Shown one piece after another: positions 1 to 8,861 of a DNA stretch of 64,000 nucleotides. Origin of the DNA: Trabulsiella guamensis ATCC 49490 (GTDB lineage: Bacteria; Pseudomonadota; Gammaproteobacteria; Enterobacterales; Enterobacteriaceae). The number at the start of each line of letters is the position of its first letter. Within the stretch, counting starts at the first letter, position 1. The notes under the pieces are model-generated. The model had not been told where the DNA came from, searched no databases, and worked only from the letters and a program-made list of their open reading frames with translations. The stretch spans positions 86,988-150,987 of the forward strand of contig NZ_JMTB01000043.1 of the NCBI RefSeq assembly GCF_000734965.1. Reading direction: 5' to 3'. The position numbers were made by a program, and so were the translations under genes.

Positions 1-649
<649 letters not shown>

Positions 650-677
650 TCTTTACAAGTCAGTAACAAAGGTAAAT

Positions 678-705
678 AAGGCGACGAAAAGTCGCCTTTA
701 TTTTT
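678..705 (+). terminator. Rho-independent terminator after trxB
   Basis: An 8-bp inverted repeat, AAGGCGAC / GTCGCCTT with a GAAAA loop, is followed by TTATTTTT. It lies 29 bp after the trxB stop and before cydD. Confidence 0.85.
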
Positions 706-764
706 GCCCCGATGTAACATTGCCGTGCCCAATAAAACTCATAACTGCACCTGCTAAGCACGCA

Positions 765-2531
765 ATGAATAAAACCCGTCAACAAGAGCTTACCCGCTGG
801 TTAAAACAGCAGAGTATCCTGTCCCGACGCTGGCTGACGCTATCTCGTCTGCTGGGCTTCGTCAGTGGACTTCTGATCGTCGCGCAAGCCTGGCTGCTCG
901 CCCGCACGCTCCATCACATGATCATGGAGAACATTCCGCGCGAAGCCTTACTGCTGCCTTTCGTTTTACTGGTTCTCACCTGGGTGCTGCGCGCCTGGGT
1001 GGTATGGCTGCGTGAGCGTGTCGGGTTTCATGCCGGGCAGACTATCCGTTTTGAGATCCGCCGTCAGGTGCTTGACCGCCTGCAACAGGCCGGTCCGGCG
1101 TGGATCCAGGGTAAGCCTGCCGGAAGCTGGGCAACGTTGATTCTGGAACAGATTGACGATATGCATGATTACTACGCCCGTTACCTGCCACAGATGGCGC
1201 TGGCGGTCTGCGTACCGTTGCTGATCGTGATGACGATTTTCCCCTATAACTGGGCCGCCGCGCTGATCCTGCTCTGCACCGCGCCGCTCATCCCGCTGTT
1301 TATGGCACTGGTCGGTATGGGCGCCGCCGATGCCAACCGGCGTAATTTTCTGGCGCTGGCTCGTCTGAGCGGTCATTTTCTCGATCGTCTGCGATGGATG
1401 GATACCCTGCGACTGTTCGGTCGCGGCGAGGCGGAAACCGAAAACATCCGCCATGCCTCACAGGATTTTCGCCAGCGAACGATGGAAGTCCTGCGTCTGG
1501 CATTCCTCTCTTCCGGGGTACTGGAATTTTTCGCCTCACTGTCGATAGCGCTGGTGGCGGTCTATTTTGGCTTCTCCTACCTCGGCGAGTTTAATTTCGG
1601 CTCTTATGGTCTCGGCGTAACGCTCTCGGCCGGTTTCTTAGCACTGATTCTGGCACCGGAATTTTTCCAGCCGCTGCGCGATCTCGGTACCTTTTACCAC
1701 GCCAAAGCGCAGGCCGTCGGTGCGGCTGACAGCCTGAAAACGTTTCTCGAAACGCCGCTGGCGCAGCCTGAACCGGGCGAGCACCGGCTTTCTGATGACG
1801 AGATGATCAGCATTCAGGCGCACGAGCTGCTCATTAAATCGCCTGAAGGTAAACCCCTGGCCGGGCCGCTTGATTTCGAACTTGCCGCCGGGCAGCGCGT
1901 GGTTCTGGTCGGGCAAAGCGGTTCCGGAAAAAGCTCGTTGCTCAATACCCTGGCCGGTTTTTTACCTTATGAAGGCAGTCTGCGCATCAACGGCGTTGAA
2001 CTGCGAGAGCTGCACACGGAAGGCTGGCGCCGACTGATAAGCTGGGTCGGGCAAAACCCGCATCTTCCTGCCGCCACACTGCGCGAGAACGTGCTGCTGG
2101 CAGATCCTGATGCCAGCGACGAACAGCTTCAGGCTGCGCTTGATGCCGCCTGGGTCAGCGAATTTATTGATCAGTTGCCGCAGGGCATCGACACCCCCAC
2201 CGGCGATCAGGCCGCAGCTCTTTCCGTCGGTCAGGCACAACGAGTCGCTGTCGCCCGCGCCTTACTCACACCGTCTCGGCTGTTGTTGCTGGATGAACCC
2301 GCCGCCAGTCTTGATGCGCATAGCGAGTTGCGTGTAATGCAAGCATTAACTCAGGCATCCACTCGCCAGACCACGCTAATGGTTACGCATCAACTGGAAA
2401 ACCTGACAGACTGGGACGCCATCTGGGTGATGCATGATGGACGCTTAGTTGAACAAGGGGACTATGCGACGCTGGCACAGGCTGACGGCCCGTTTGCGAG
2501 CCTGCTGGCTCACCGTCAGGAGGAGATTTAA
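765..2531 (+). CDS. cydD: Heterodimeric ABC exporter subunit CydD (cysteine/glutathione export, cytochrome bd assembly)
   Basis: One half of the CydDC inner-membrane ABC transporter, which moves reducing equivalents across the membrane and is needed to assemble cytochrome bd oxidase and periplasmic c-type cytochromes. The 588 residues match E. coli CydD exactly in length. An N-terminal six-helix exporter domain (about residues 20-320) is followed by an ATPase domain with Walker A GQSGSGKSS, signature SVGQAQRVAVARAL and Walker B LLLLDEPAAS. The frame is open upstream to a TTG at 720, but the ATG at 765 (MNKTRQ) gives the family start. cydC begins directly after the stop codon, so the two are one operon. 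Confidence 0.97.
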   Translation: MNKTRQQELTRWLKQQSILSRRWLTLSRLLGFVSGLLIVAQAWLLARTLHHMIMENIPREALLLPFVLLVLTWVLRAWVVWLRERVGFHAGQTIRFEIRRQVLDRLQQAGPAWIQGKPAGSWATLILEQIDDMHDYYARYLPQMALAVCVPLLIVMTIFPYNWAAALILLCTAPLIPLFMALVGMGAADANRRNFLALARLSGHFLDRLRWMDTLRLFGRGEAETENIRHASQDFRQRTMEVLRLAFLSSGVLEFFASLSIALVAVYFGFSYLGEFNFGSYGLGVTLSAGFLALILAPEFFQPLRDLGTFYHAKAQAVGAADSLKTFLETPLAQPEPGEHRLSDDEMISIQAHELLIKSPEGKPLAGPLDFELAAGQRVVLVGQSGSGKSSLLNTLAGFLPYEGSLRINGVELRELHTEGWRRLISWVGQNPHLPAATLRENVLLADPDASDEQLQAALDAAWVSEFIDQLPQGIDTPTGDQAAALSVGQAQRVAVARALLTPSRLLLLDEPAASLDAHSELRVMQALTQASTRQTTLMVTHQLENLTDWDAIWVMHDGRLVEQGDYATLAQADGPFASLLAHRQEEI

Positions 2532-4253
2532 ATGCGTGCACTGCTTCCCTATCTGGCTCTCTATAAACGCCACAAATGGCTGTTGTCGCTCGGTGTGGTG
2601 CTGGCGATTGTGACTCTGCTCGCCAGTATCGGTCTGTTGACGTTGTCCGGCTGGTTCCTGTCGGCGTCAGCGGTGGTGGGCGTTGCCGGGCTTTACAGTT
2701 TCAACTACATGTTGCCTGCGGCGGGTGTGCGTGGCGCGGCGATTATCCGTACTGCCGGACGCTACTTTGAGCGTCTGGTAAGCCACGACGCCACCTTCCG
2801 CGTATTACAGCACCTGCGCGTTTTTACCTTCAGCAAGTTGCTTCCCCTCTCCCCTGCCGGGCTGGCGCGTTTTCGCCAGGGTGAACTGCTGAACCGCGTG
2901 GTCGCGGATGTCGATACCCTTGATCATCTCTACCTGCGCGTAATTTCGCCGCTGGTGGGCGCGCTGGTGGTCATTCTTGTGGTGACGTTTGGTCTGAGCC
3001 TTCTTGATATGACACTGGCCCTGACGCTGGGTGGCATCATGCTGGCGACGCTGTTTATCCTGCCCCCTGTGTTCTATCGCGCCGGGAAACCCACCGGCGA
3101 AAGCCTTACCCGGCTGCGTGGTCAGTACCGCCAGCAGGTGACAGCGTGGTTGCAGGGTCAGGCGGAACTGTCGCTGTTTAACGCCAGTACCCGCTACCGC
3201 CAGCAGATGGAACAGACGGAAATGAACTGGCATGAGGCGCAGCGGCGACAGTCCGAGCTGACGGCCCTGTCTCAGGCCATGATGTTGCTGATCGGCGGCG
3301 TGGCGGTGATCACCATGCTATGGATGGCCGCAGGCGGCGTCGGCGACAACAAACAGCCTGGGGCGCTCATTGCGCTGTTTGTGTTCTGCGCGCTGGCGGC
3401 GTTTGAAGCGCTGGCACCGGTCACGGGCGCCTTCCAGCATCTCGGTCAGGTGATTGCTTCAGCCTTACGTATCAGTCAAATCACCGAACAGCAGCCTGAA
3501 GTCAGCTTCCCGGCAGCTGCAACCACAGTGCCGTCGCAGGTCAGCCTGACGCTAAAACAGGTTTCATTTCGCTATCCGCAGCAGCCACAATGGGCGCTGG
3601 ACGGCATTTCCGCGCAGATCACCGCCGGTGAACACGTAGCGATCCTCGGGCGCACCGGCTGTGGCAAATCAACCCTGTTGCAGCTTCTGACGCGCGCCTG
3701 GGACCCGCAACACGGCGAGATCCTGCTCAATAATCGCCCCGTCAGCGAATTTGATGAAGCGTCGCTGCGCCAGGCGATGAGCGTCGTACCTCAGCGTGTC
3801 CATCTTTTCAGCGCCACCTTGCGCGATAATCTGCTGCTGGCAAAGCCGGATGCTACGGATGCTGACCTGACGGTAGTGCTGCAGCGCACCGGGCTGGATA
3901 AACTGCTTGAGGACAGCGGACTCAACAGCTGGCTTGGCGAAGGCGGTCGTCAGTTGTCGGGCGGTGAACTGCGCCGTCTGGCTATCGCCCGCGCGCTGCT
4001 GCACGATGCGCCGCTGATGCTGCTGGATGAGCCAACTGAAGGGCTTGACGCGACAACAGAGCGGCAGATCCTTGATTTACTGACGGTTGTGATGCAGGAA
4101 AAAACCGTGCTGATGGTCACGCATCGTCTGCGTGGACTGGCGCGTTTTGATCAGATAATTGTAATGGACAACGGACAAATTATTGAGCATGGTAGTCACG
4201 CAGATCTGTTGGCGAAACAGGGGCGTTATTACCAGTTCACGCAGCGTCTGTAG
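2532..4253 (+). CDS. cydC: Heterodimeric ABC exporter subunit CydC
   Basis: Partner of CydD in the thiol exporter needed for cytochrome bd biogenesis. The 573 residues match the E. coli length. The membrane domain covers about residues 10-310. The nucleotide-binding domain has Walker A GRTGCGKSTLL, signature LSGGELRRLAIARALL and Walker B LMLLDEPTEGLD. The ATG follows the cydD stop with no gap, and the AGGAGG-like ribosome site lies inside the end of cydD (2518-2526), so translation is probably coupled. aat starts 42 bp downstream on the same strand. Confidence 0.97.
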   Translation: MRALLPYLALYKRHKWLLSLGVVLAIVTLLASIGLLTLSGWFLSASAVVGVAGLYSFNYMLPAAGVRGAAIIRTAGRYFERLVSHDATFRVLQHLRVFTFSKLLPLSPAGLARFRQGELLNRVVADVDTLDHLYLRVISPLVGALVVILVVTFGLSLLDMTLALTLGGIMLATLFILPPVFYRAGKPTGESLTRLRGQYRQQVTAWLQGQAELSLFNASTRYRQQMEQTEMNWHEAQRRQSELTALSQAMMLLIGGVAVITMLWMAAGGVGDNKQPGALIALFVFCALAAFEALAPVTGAFQHLGQVIASALRISQITEQQPEVSFPAAATTVPSQVSLTLKQVSFRYPQQPQWALDGISAQITAGEHVAILGRTGCGKSTLLQLLTRAWDPQHGEILLNNRPVSEFDEASLRQAMSVVPQRVHLFSATLRDNLLLAKPDATDADLTVVLQRTGLDKLLEDSGLNSWLGEGGRQLSGGELRRLAIARALLHDAPLMLLDEPTEGLDATTERQILDLLTVVMQEKTVLMVTHRLRGLARFDQIIVMDNGQIIEHGSHADLLAKQGRYYQFTQRL

Positions 4254-4295
4254 GCCACTCTATCAATTGTTTGCCATGTAAGAGGTCGTTCTGGC

Positions 4296-5000
4296 ATGCG
4301 TCTGGTCCAGCTTTCCCGTTACTCGATTGCGTTCCCCTCGCCAGAAGGGGCTTTGCGTGAACCCAATGGGTTACTGGCATTAGGGGGCGATCTTAGCCCG
4401 GCCCGGCTATTGATGGCGTATCAGCGCGGTATTTTCCCCTGGTACTCGCCAGGTGATCCTATTTTGTGGTGGTCACCCGATCCCCGTGCGGTTTTGTGGC
4501 CGGAACAATTTCACATCAGCCGCAGCATGAAGCGATTCCATAAAAACTCGCCCTACCGCGTGACGCTGAATCATGCCTTTGAGCGTGTGATTGAAGGCTG
4601 CGCCAGCGATCGCGACGAAGGCACCTGGATCACCAGCGATATTGTCGAAGCCTATCACCGGCTGCACGAGCTTGGTCATGCGCACTCCATTGAGGTGTGG
4701 AAAGAAGACGAACTGGTCGGTGGCATGTATGGCGTTTCTCAGGGCGCGCTGTTCTGCGGCGAGTCGATGTTCAGCCGCGCTGAGAATGCCTCTAAAACCG
4801 CGCTGCTGGTGTTCAGCGCCGATTTTGCCCGTCAGGGTGGCAGACTCATTGACTGCCAGGTGCTGAACAGCCACACGGCATCACTGGGCGTGACAGAGAT
4901 ACCCCGGCGAATCTACCTTGAACAGCTTTCCGCATTACGTGCTCATTCTCTCACGCAGCGCTGCTGGGTGCCGAGAACGCTCTTTTCCCCTGCGACATAA
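4296..5000 (+). CDS. aat: Leucyl/phenylalanyl-tRNA--protein transferase
   Basis: Adds Leu or Phe from aminoacyl-tRNA to proteins with N-terminal Arg or Lys, creating the N-degrons that ClpS hands to ClpAP. The protein has 234 residues, as in E. coli. Conserved blocks include [22 protein letters not shown] and GGMYGVSQG, then GESMFSR and a C-terminal [10 protein letters not shown]. It shares this neighbourhood with clpS and clpA, which act downstream in the same pathway. Here clpA is frameshifted, so the pathway may be altered. The 271 bp between aat and infA hold no gene and presumably carry infA promoters. Confidence 0.96.
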   Translation: MRLVQLSRYSIAFPSPEGALREPNGLLALGGDLSPARLLMAYQRGIFPWYSPGDPILWWSPDPRAVLWPEQFHISRSMKRFHKNSPYRVTLNHAFERVIEGCASDRDEGTWITSDIVEAYHRLHELGHAHSIEVWKEDELVGGMYGVSQGALFCGESMFSRAENASKTALLVFSADFARQGGRLIDCQVLNSHTASLGVTEIPRRIYLEQLSALRAHSLTQRCWVPRTLFSPAT

Positions 5001-5268
5001 ATGTTTTCGAAACATTTTTTTATCAGGGTGATATAATTGTGCCGAAGAGTCGCTTCTGCATCTTGCCCCGCCGCCGTTTGGGACCGTTCGAGTCAGTTAA
5101 TACCACTGCTCCTTCTCTACGTTTGCGCTGTCATACGCTCTTTTCGTGTGGCATCAGGGCAATGCGCAAAAACGACTTTGCGTTTTTTACGTACAAATCT
5201 TTACTTAATTGCTGAATTTCGGCATTATCTTGCCGGTTCAAAACTACGGTAGTGATACCCCAGAGGAC

Positions 5269-5490
<222 letters not shown>

Positions 5491-5531
5491 TTGTTTTATT
5501 TGCCGAAACGGCAACCGAATTATGCTGAAAG

Positions 5532-5556
5532 GCCGGGAAGTGTTCCCGGCTTTTTT
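5532..5556 (+). terminator. Rho-independent terminator of infA
   Basis: Perfect 8-bp stem GCCGGGAA / TTCCCGGC with a 3-nt loop, followed by six T residues. It lies 41 bp after the infA stop. Confidence 0.92.
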
Positions 5557-5572
5557 CATGGCATGACGGATG

Positions 5573-5601
5573 AAAAAAAACGGGCTTACGCCCGTTTTTT
5601 T
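5573..5601. terminator. Bidirectional terminator between infA and clpA
   Basis: CGGGC-TTAC-GCCCG flanked by A8 on the left and T7 on the right. It can end transcription from either side and probably serves clpA on the minus strand. Confidence 0.9.
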
Positions 5602-5615
5602 ATGCGGTAAGGAAA

Positions 5616-7388
5616 TTAATGTGCCGCTTCCGGTTTGTGCTTCTGCGCACTCTGGAAACCATATGTCAGCGCATTTTTCTCTTTATCGAGTTCAACAGTG
5701 ACCTGACCGCCGTCAACCAGTTGACCAAACAGCAGCTCGTTTGCCAGTGGTTTCTTCAGGTTGTCCTGAATCACACGCGCCATCGGACGCGCGCCCATCG
5801 CACGATCATAGCCTTTGTCAGCCAGCCAGTTGCGGGCATCCTGGCTCACTTCCAGCGACACGCCTTTCTGATCCAGTTGCACCTGCAGTTCGACGATGAA
5901 CTTATCCACAACCTGATGAATCACTTCCGTCGAGAGGTGATCGAACCAGATGATGTTGTCCAGACGGTTACGGAATTCCGGCGTAAAGATCTTCTTAATC
6001 TCTTCCATTGCATCGGTGCTGTTATCCTGCTGGATAAGGCCGATGGATTTACGTTCGGTTTCACGTACCCCGGCGTTGGTGGTCATCACCATCACCACAT
6101 TGCGGAAGTCCGCCTTGCGGCCGTTGTTATCGGTCAGCGTACCGTTATCCATTACCTGCAACAGCAGGTTAAAGACGTCCGGGTGCGCTTTCTCGATCTC
6201 GTCGAGCAACAGTACGGCATGAGGATGCTTAATGACCGCATCGGTCAGCAGACCGCCCTGGTCGAAGCCCACATAGCCAGGAGGCGCGCCAATCAGGCGG
6301 CTCACCGTATGGCGTTCCATATATTCGGACATATCGAAACGCAGCAGCTCAATGCCCAGCGCTTTCGCCAATTGCACGGTCACTTCAGTTTTCCCGACCC
6401 CGGTCGGCCCGGCGAACAGGAAAGAACCTACCGGTTTGTGGTCGTGACCCAGGCCGGCGCGGCTCATCTTGATGGCTTCGGTCAACGCCTCAATGGCATT
6501 ATCCTGACCAAAGACCAGCATTTTCAGGCGATCGCCGAGGTTTTTCAGCGTATCGCGATCGCTTTGCGAGACACTCTTCTCCGGGATACGCGCTATACGC
6601 GCGACCACAGATTCGATATCCGCCACATTCACCGTTTTCTTGCGTTTGCTGACCGGCATCAGACGCGCCCGCGCGCCCGCTTCGTCGATCACATCAATTG
6701 CTTTATCCGGCAGATGGCGATCATTAATGTATTTCACCGCCAGCTCCACCGCCGCCCGCACCGCTTTCGCGGTGTAACGCACATCGTGATGCGCTTCGTA
6801 TTTCGGTTTCAGACCGTTGAGGATCTGCACAGTTTCTTCAACTGACGGCTCGGTGATATCAATTTTCTGGAAACGACGCGCCAGCGCACGATCCTTCTCG
6901 AAGATATTGCTGAATTCCTGGTAGGTGGTGGAACCAATTACCCGGATCTTGCCGCTGGAAAGCAGCGGTTTAATCAGGTTAGCGGCATCCACCTGGCCGC
7001 CCGATGCCGCACCCGCACCGATGATGGTGTGGATCTCGTCGATGAACAGAATACTGTTGGTATCCTGCTCCAGCTGTTTCAGCAGCGCTTTAAAGCGTTT
7101 TTCAAAATCACCGCGGTATTTGGTCCCTGCCAGCAGTGAGCCGATATCCAGCGAGTAGATGGTGCAATCGGCGATCACTTCCGGTACATCGCCCTGCACA
7201 ATGCGCCAGGCGAGACCTTCAGCGATAGCGGTTTTACCGACGCCGGATTCACCCACTAGCAGCGGGTTATTTTTGCGACGGCGACACAGAACCTGGATGG
7301 CGCGTTCCAGTTCTTTGTCCCGTCCGATTAACGGGTCGATGCCGCCGACACGCGCGAGCTGATTGAGGTTGGTCGTGAAGTTTTCCAT
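5616..7388 (-). CDS. clpA: ClpA lacking its N-domain (internal-start form, ClpA65-like)
   Basis: This open frame of 590 residues starts at [10 protein letters not shown], which is Met169 of full-length ClpA. It contains D1 (Walker A GESGVGKT, Walker [10 protein letters not shown]), D2 (Walker A GPTGVGKT, Walker [10 protein letters not shown]) and the loop region that docks on ClpP. A strong ribosome site, GGGGAGGAAC, lies just before the ATG. E. coli is known to make a 65-kDa ClpA from this same internal Met169. Because the frameshift is upstream, this shorter form may be the only ATPase made here. It would lack the N-domain that binds ClpS. That it is expressed is inference; the frame and ribosome site are seen directly. 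Confidence 0.8.
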   Translation of the reverse strand: MENFTTNLNQLARVGGIDPLIGRDKELERAIQVLCRRRKNNPLLVGESGVGKTAIAEGLAWRIVQGDVPEVIADCTIYSLDIGSLLAGTKYRGDFEKRFKALLKQLEQDTNSILFIDEIHTIIGAGAASGGQVDAANLIKPLLSSGKIRVIGSTTYQEFSNIFEKDRALARRFQKIDITEPSVEETVQILNGLKPKYEAHHDVRYTAKAVRAAVELAVKYINDRHLPDKAIDVIDEAGARARLMPVSKRKKTVNVADIESVVARIARIPEKSVSQSDRDTLKNLGDRLKMLVFGQDNAIEALTEAIKMSRAGLGHDHKPVGSFLFAGPTGVGKTEVTVQLAKALGIELLRFDMSEYMERHTVSRLIGAPPGYVGFDQGGLLTDAVIKHPHAVLLLDEIEKAHPDVFNLLLQVMDNGTLTDNNGRKADFRNVVMVMTTNAGVRETERKSIGLIQQDNSTDAMEEIKKIFTPEFRNRLDNIIWFDHLSTEVIHQVVDKFIVELQVQLDQKGVSLEVSQDARNWLADKGYDRAMGARPMARVIQDNLKKPLANELLFGQLVDGGQVTVELDKEKNALTYGFQSAQKHKPEAAH

Positions 7389-7447
7389 ACGTTCCTCCCC
7401 GCCTGCTTGCTCTTCGCTGTTCGGTTGACTTCCGGCATCTGAAGACT

Positions 7448-7462
7448 GGCTCGGCTCGGCTC
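7448..7462. repeat. Three tandem 5-bp units (GGCTC on +, GAGCC on -) causing the clpA frameshift
   Basis: Three perfect, uninterrupted copies inside the clpA linker. Two copies would keep clpA in frame (Asp-Glu-Pro-Ser-Gln-Ser). Short tandem repeats of this kind can gain or lose units by slipped-strand pairing, so the allele could be reversible. Confidence 0.95.
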
Positions 7463-7927
7463 GTCTTTGCGCGTGCCGTGAGAAATGAAGTTCACCACAT
7501 CAAGGCGGCTGACTTCGTGTTTACGCAGCAGGTAAGCCGCTTGTGACTCCTGCTCGCTGAAAATGGCGACCAGCACATTCGCACCGGTAACTTCGCTGCG
7601 ACCGGAAGACTGAACGTGAAAGACCGCGCGCTGCAATACGCGCTGGAAGCTGAGCGTCGGTTGCGTATCGCGCTCTTCTTCACTGGCGGGCAGTACGGGT
7701 GTGGTTTGTTCGATGAAGGCTTCGAGTTCCTGACGCAGCGCCACCAGATCCACAGAACACGCTTCCAGCGCTTCACGGGCCGATGGGTTGCTGAGCAAAG
7801 CCAGCAACAGATGCTCGACGGTCATAAACTCATGACGGTGCTCGCGCGCTCTGGCGAAAGCCATATTTAAACTGAGTTCCAGTTCTTGATTGAGCATAGG
7901 CACCTCCCCCAATTTTCATGCCTGTCT

Positions 7928-8248
7928 TCAGGCTTTTTCCAGCGTACACAGCAACGGATGCTCGTTCTCCCTCGCGTATTTGTTCACCATCGCTACTTTG
8001 GTTTCTGCGACCTCTGCGGTAAATACGCCACAAATCGCCTTACCTTGATAATGAACCGTGAGCATCAGTTGCGTTGCACGTTCTACATCATAAGAAAAGA
8101 ATTTTTGTAACACGTCAATAACAAACTCCATGGGAGTATAATCATCATTGACCAATATCACTTTATACATCGATGGCGGCTTCAGCGCATCGCGCAGTTT
8201 ATCTTCTGCCAGCTGGTCAAAGTCCAGCCACTCTCTGGTCTTGCTCAT
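7928..8248 (-). CDS. clpS: ATP-dependent Clp protease adaptor ClpS
   Basis: Adaptor that binds N-degron residues (Leu, Phe, Trp, Tyr) and delivers substrates to the ClpA N-domain. It has 106 residues and is nearly identical to E. coli from [20 protein letters not shown] to the C-terminus. The N-degron pocket segment [11 protein letters not shown] is intact. It sits 30 bp upstream of clpA in the same direction. Its docking partner, the ClpA N-domain, would here be made as a separate truncated protein because clpA is split. Confidence 0.97.
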   Translation of the reverse strand: MSKTREWLDFDQLAEDKLRDALKPPSMYKVILVNDDYTPMEFVIDVLQKFFSYDVERATQLMLTVHYQGKAICGVFTAEVAETKVAMVNKYARENEHPLLCTLEKA

Positions 8249-8572
8249 CGTCAGTTATCATCTTAGTTTACAGGTGCCGACAGGCCGGAGGCCCACCGCT
8301 GACAAGAGTCTACACACTATTGAATCTACACGAGATCGCAGATAACTATCATCTATTGTTGTCATCCGCGACAGCTGTCACATTCCCCGGAATAGCGTTA
8401 ACTGCTTCAAATTTTGATTCATTTTCCACCGTTTCGCGACGCCATCCCCTTGACGCGATACCCGCTTTATCTACATTCTACTGATTGAGAGTTGGCGAGG
8501 ATTTGAACAGTCCTCCGACTCTACCACCGGTCATTCCATCTACTTATAAAGATTTACGAAGGATGTCGAAGT
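8249..8572. other. clpS-cspD divergent intergenic region with a hairpin
   Basis: 324 bp without a credible gene, holding the divergent promoters of clpS and cspD. A dyad at 8489-8521 pairs GAGTTGG..AGGA with TCCTCCGACTC around a TTTGAACAG loop, with a 2-nt bulge. It lies about 50 bp before the cspD ATG and so probably falls in the cspD promoter or leader. The cspD ribosome site GAAGGATG is at about 8560-8567. Confidence 0.6.
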
Positions 8573-8794
8573 ATGGAAATGGGTACTGTTAAGTGGTTCA
8601 ACAATGCCAAAGGGTTTGGTTTTATCTGTCCCGAGGGCGGTGGCGAAGACATATTCGCTCATTACTCCACCATTCAGATGGATGGTTACAGAACGCTAAA
8701 AGCCGGGCAATCTGTTCGGTTTGATGTCCATCAGGGCCCTAAAGGCAATCATGCCTCAGTGATTGTGCCCGTCGAAGCAGAAACGACCGCATAG
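8573..8794 (+). CDS. cspD: Cold-shock-like protein CspD (stationary-phase replication inhibitor)
   Basis: 73-residue single cold-shock domain. RNP1-type GFGFI and RNP2-type DIFAHYS motifs are present (KWFNNAKGFGFICPEGGGEDIFAHYSTI is the conserved region). In E. coli CspD is made in stationary phase or starvation rather than cold, binds single-stranded DNA and inhibits replication. Divergent from clpS and convergent with macB, the same context as E. coli. Confidence 0.95.
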   Translation: MEMGTVKWFNNAKGFGFICPEGGGEDIFAHYSTIQMDGYRTLKAGQSVRFDVHQGPKGNHASVIVPVEAETTA

Positions 8795-8826
8795 CTCTTA
8801 TGCATTATTGTGTACATCCCGCAGGC

Positions 8827-8858
8827 AAAATGCCAGTCCTTATGACTGGCATTTTTTT
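8827..8858. terminator. Bidirectional terminator between cspD and macB
   Basis: AAAATGCCAGT - 7-nt loop - ACTGGCATTTTTTT. The stem is perfect, with an A-run on one side and a T-run on the other. It serves the convergent genes cspD and macB. Confidence 0.9.
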
Positions 8859-8861
8859 CGC

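Larger units (their letters stand above)
5616..7897 (-). pseudogene. clpA: clpA, frameshifted in the linker between the N-domain and D1
   Basis: ClpA is the AAA+ unfoldase of the ClpAP protease. The frame that starts at the ATG ending at 7897 encodes an intact N-domain (MLNQELELSLNMAF onward). It leaves the correct frame after about residue 148 (GTRKDEPS) and ends at 7328. The rest, with both AAA+ modules and the C-terminus, is intact in another frame (5616-7388). The cause is visible: GAGCC occurs three times in tandem at 7448-7462 (minus strand), and removing one unit restores the expected linker (EPSQSSDAGSQPNSEEQAGG). The repaired protein would have 758 residues, the E. coli length. clpS lies 30 bp upstream. 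It could be a decayed gene, a phase-variable allele or a sequencing artefact. Confidence 0.9.

Noticed and set aside
5619..6845. 408-aa ORF on the plus strand opposite clpA
   Set aside because: A shadow of the highly conserved clpA ATPase frame on the other strand; no ribosome site and His/Arg-rich composition typical of antisense frames.
8480..8540. tRNA remnant, because the minus strand reads GTTCAAATCC like a T-arm
   Set aside because: The five T-stem pairs do not form around the TTCAAAT loop, and there is no acceptor, D or anticodon arm. It is better explained as the hairpin at 8489-8521.
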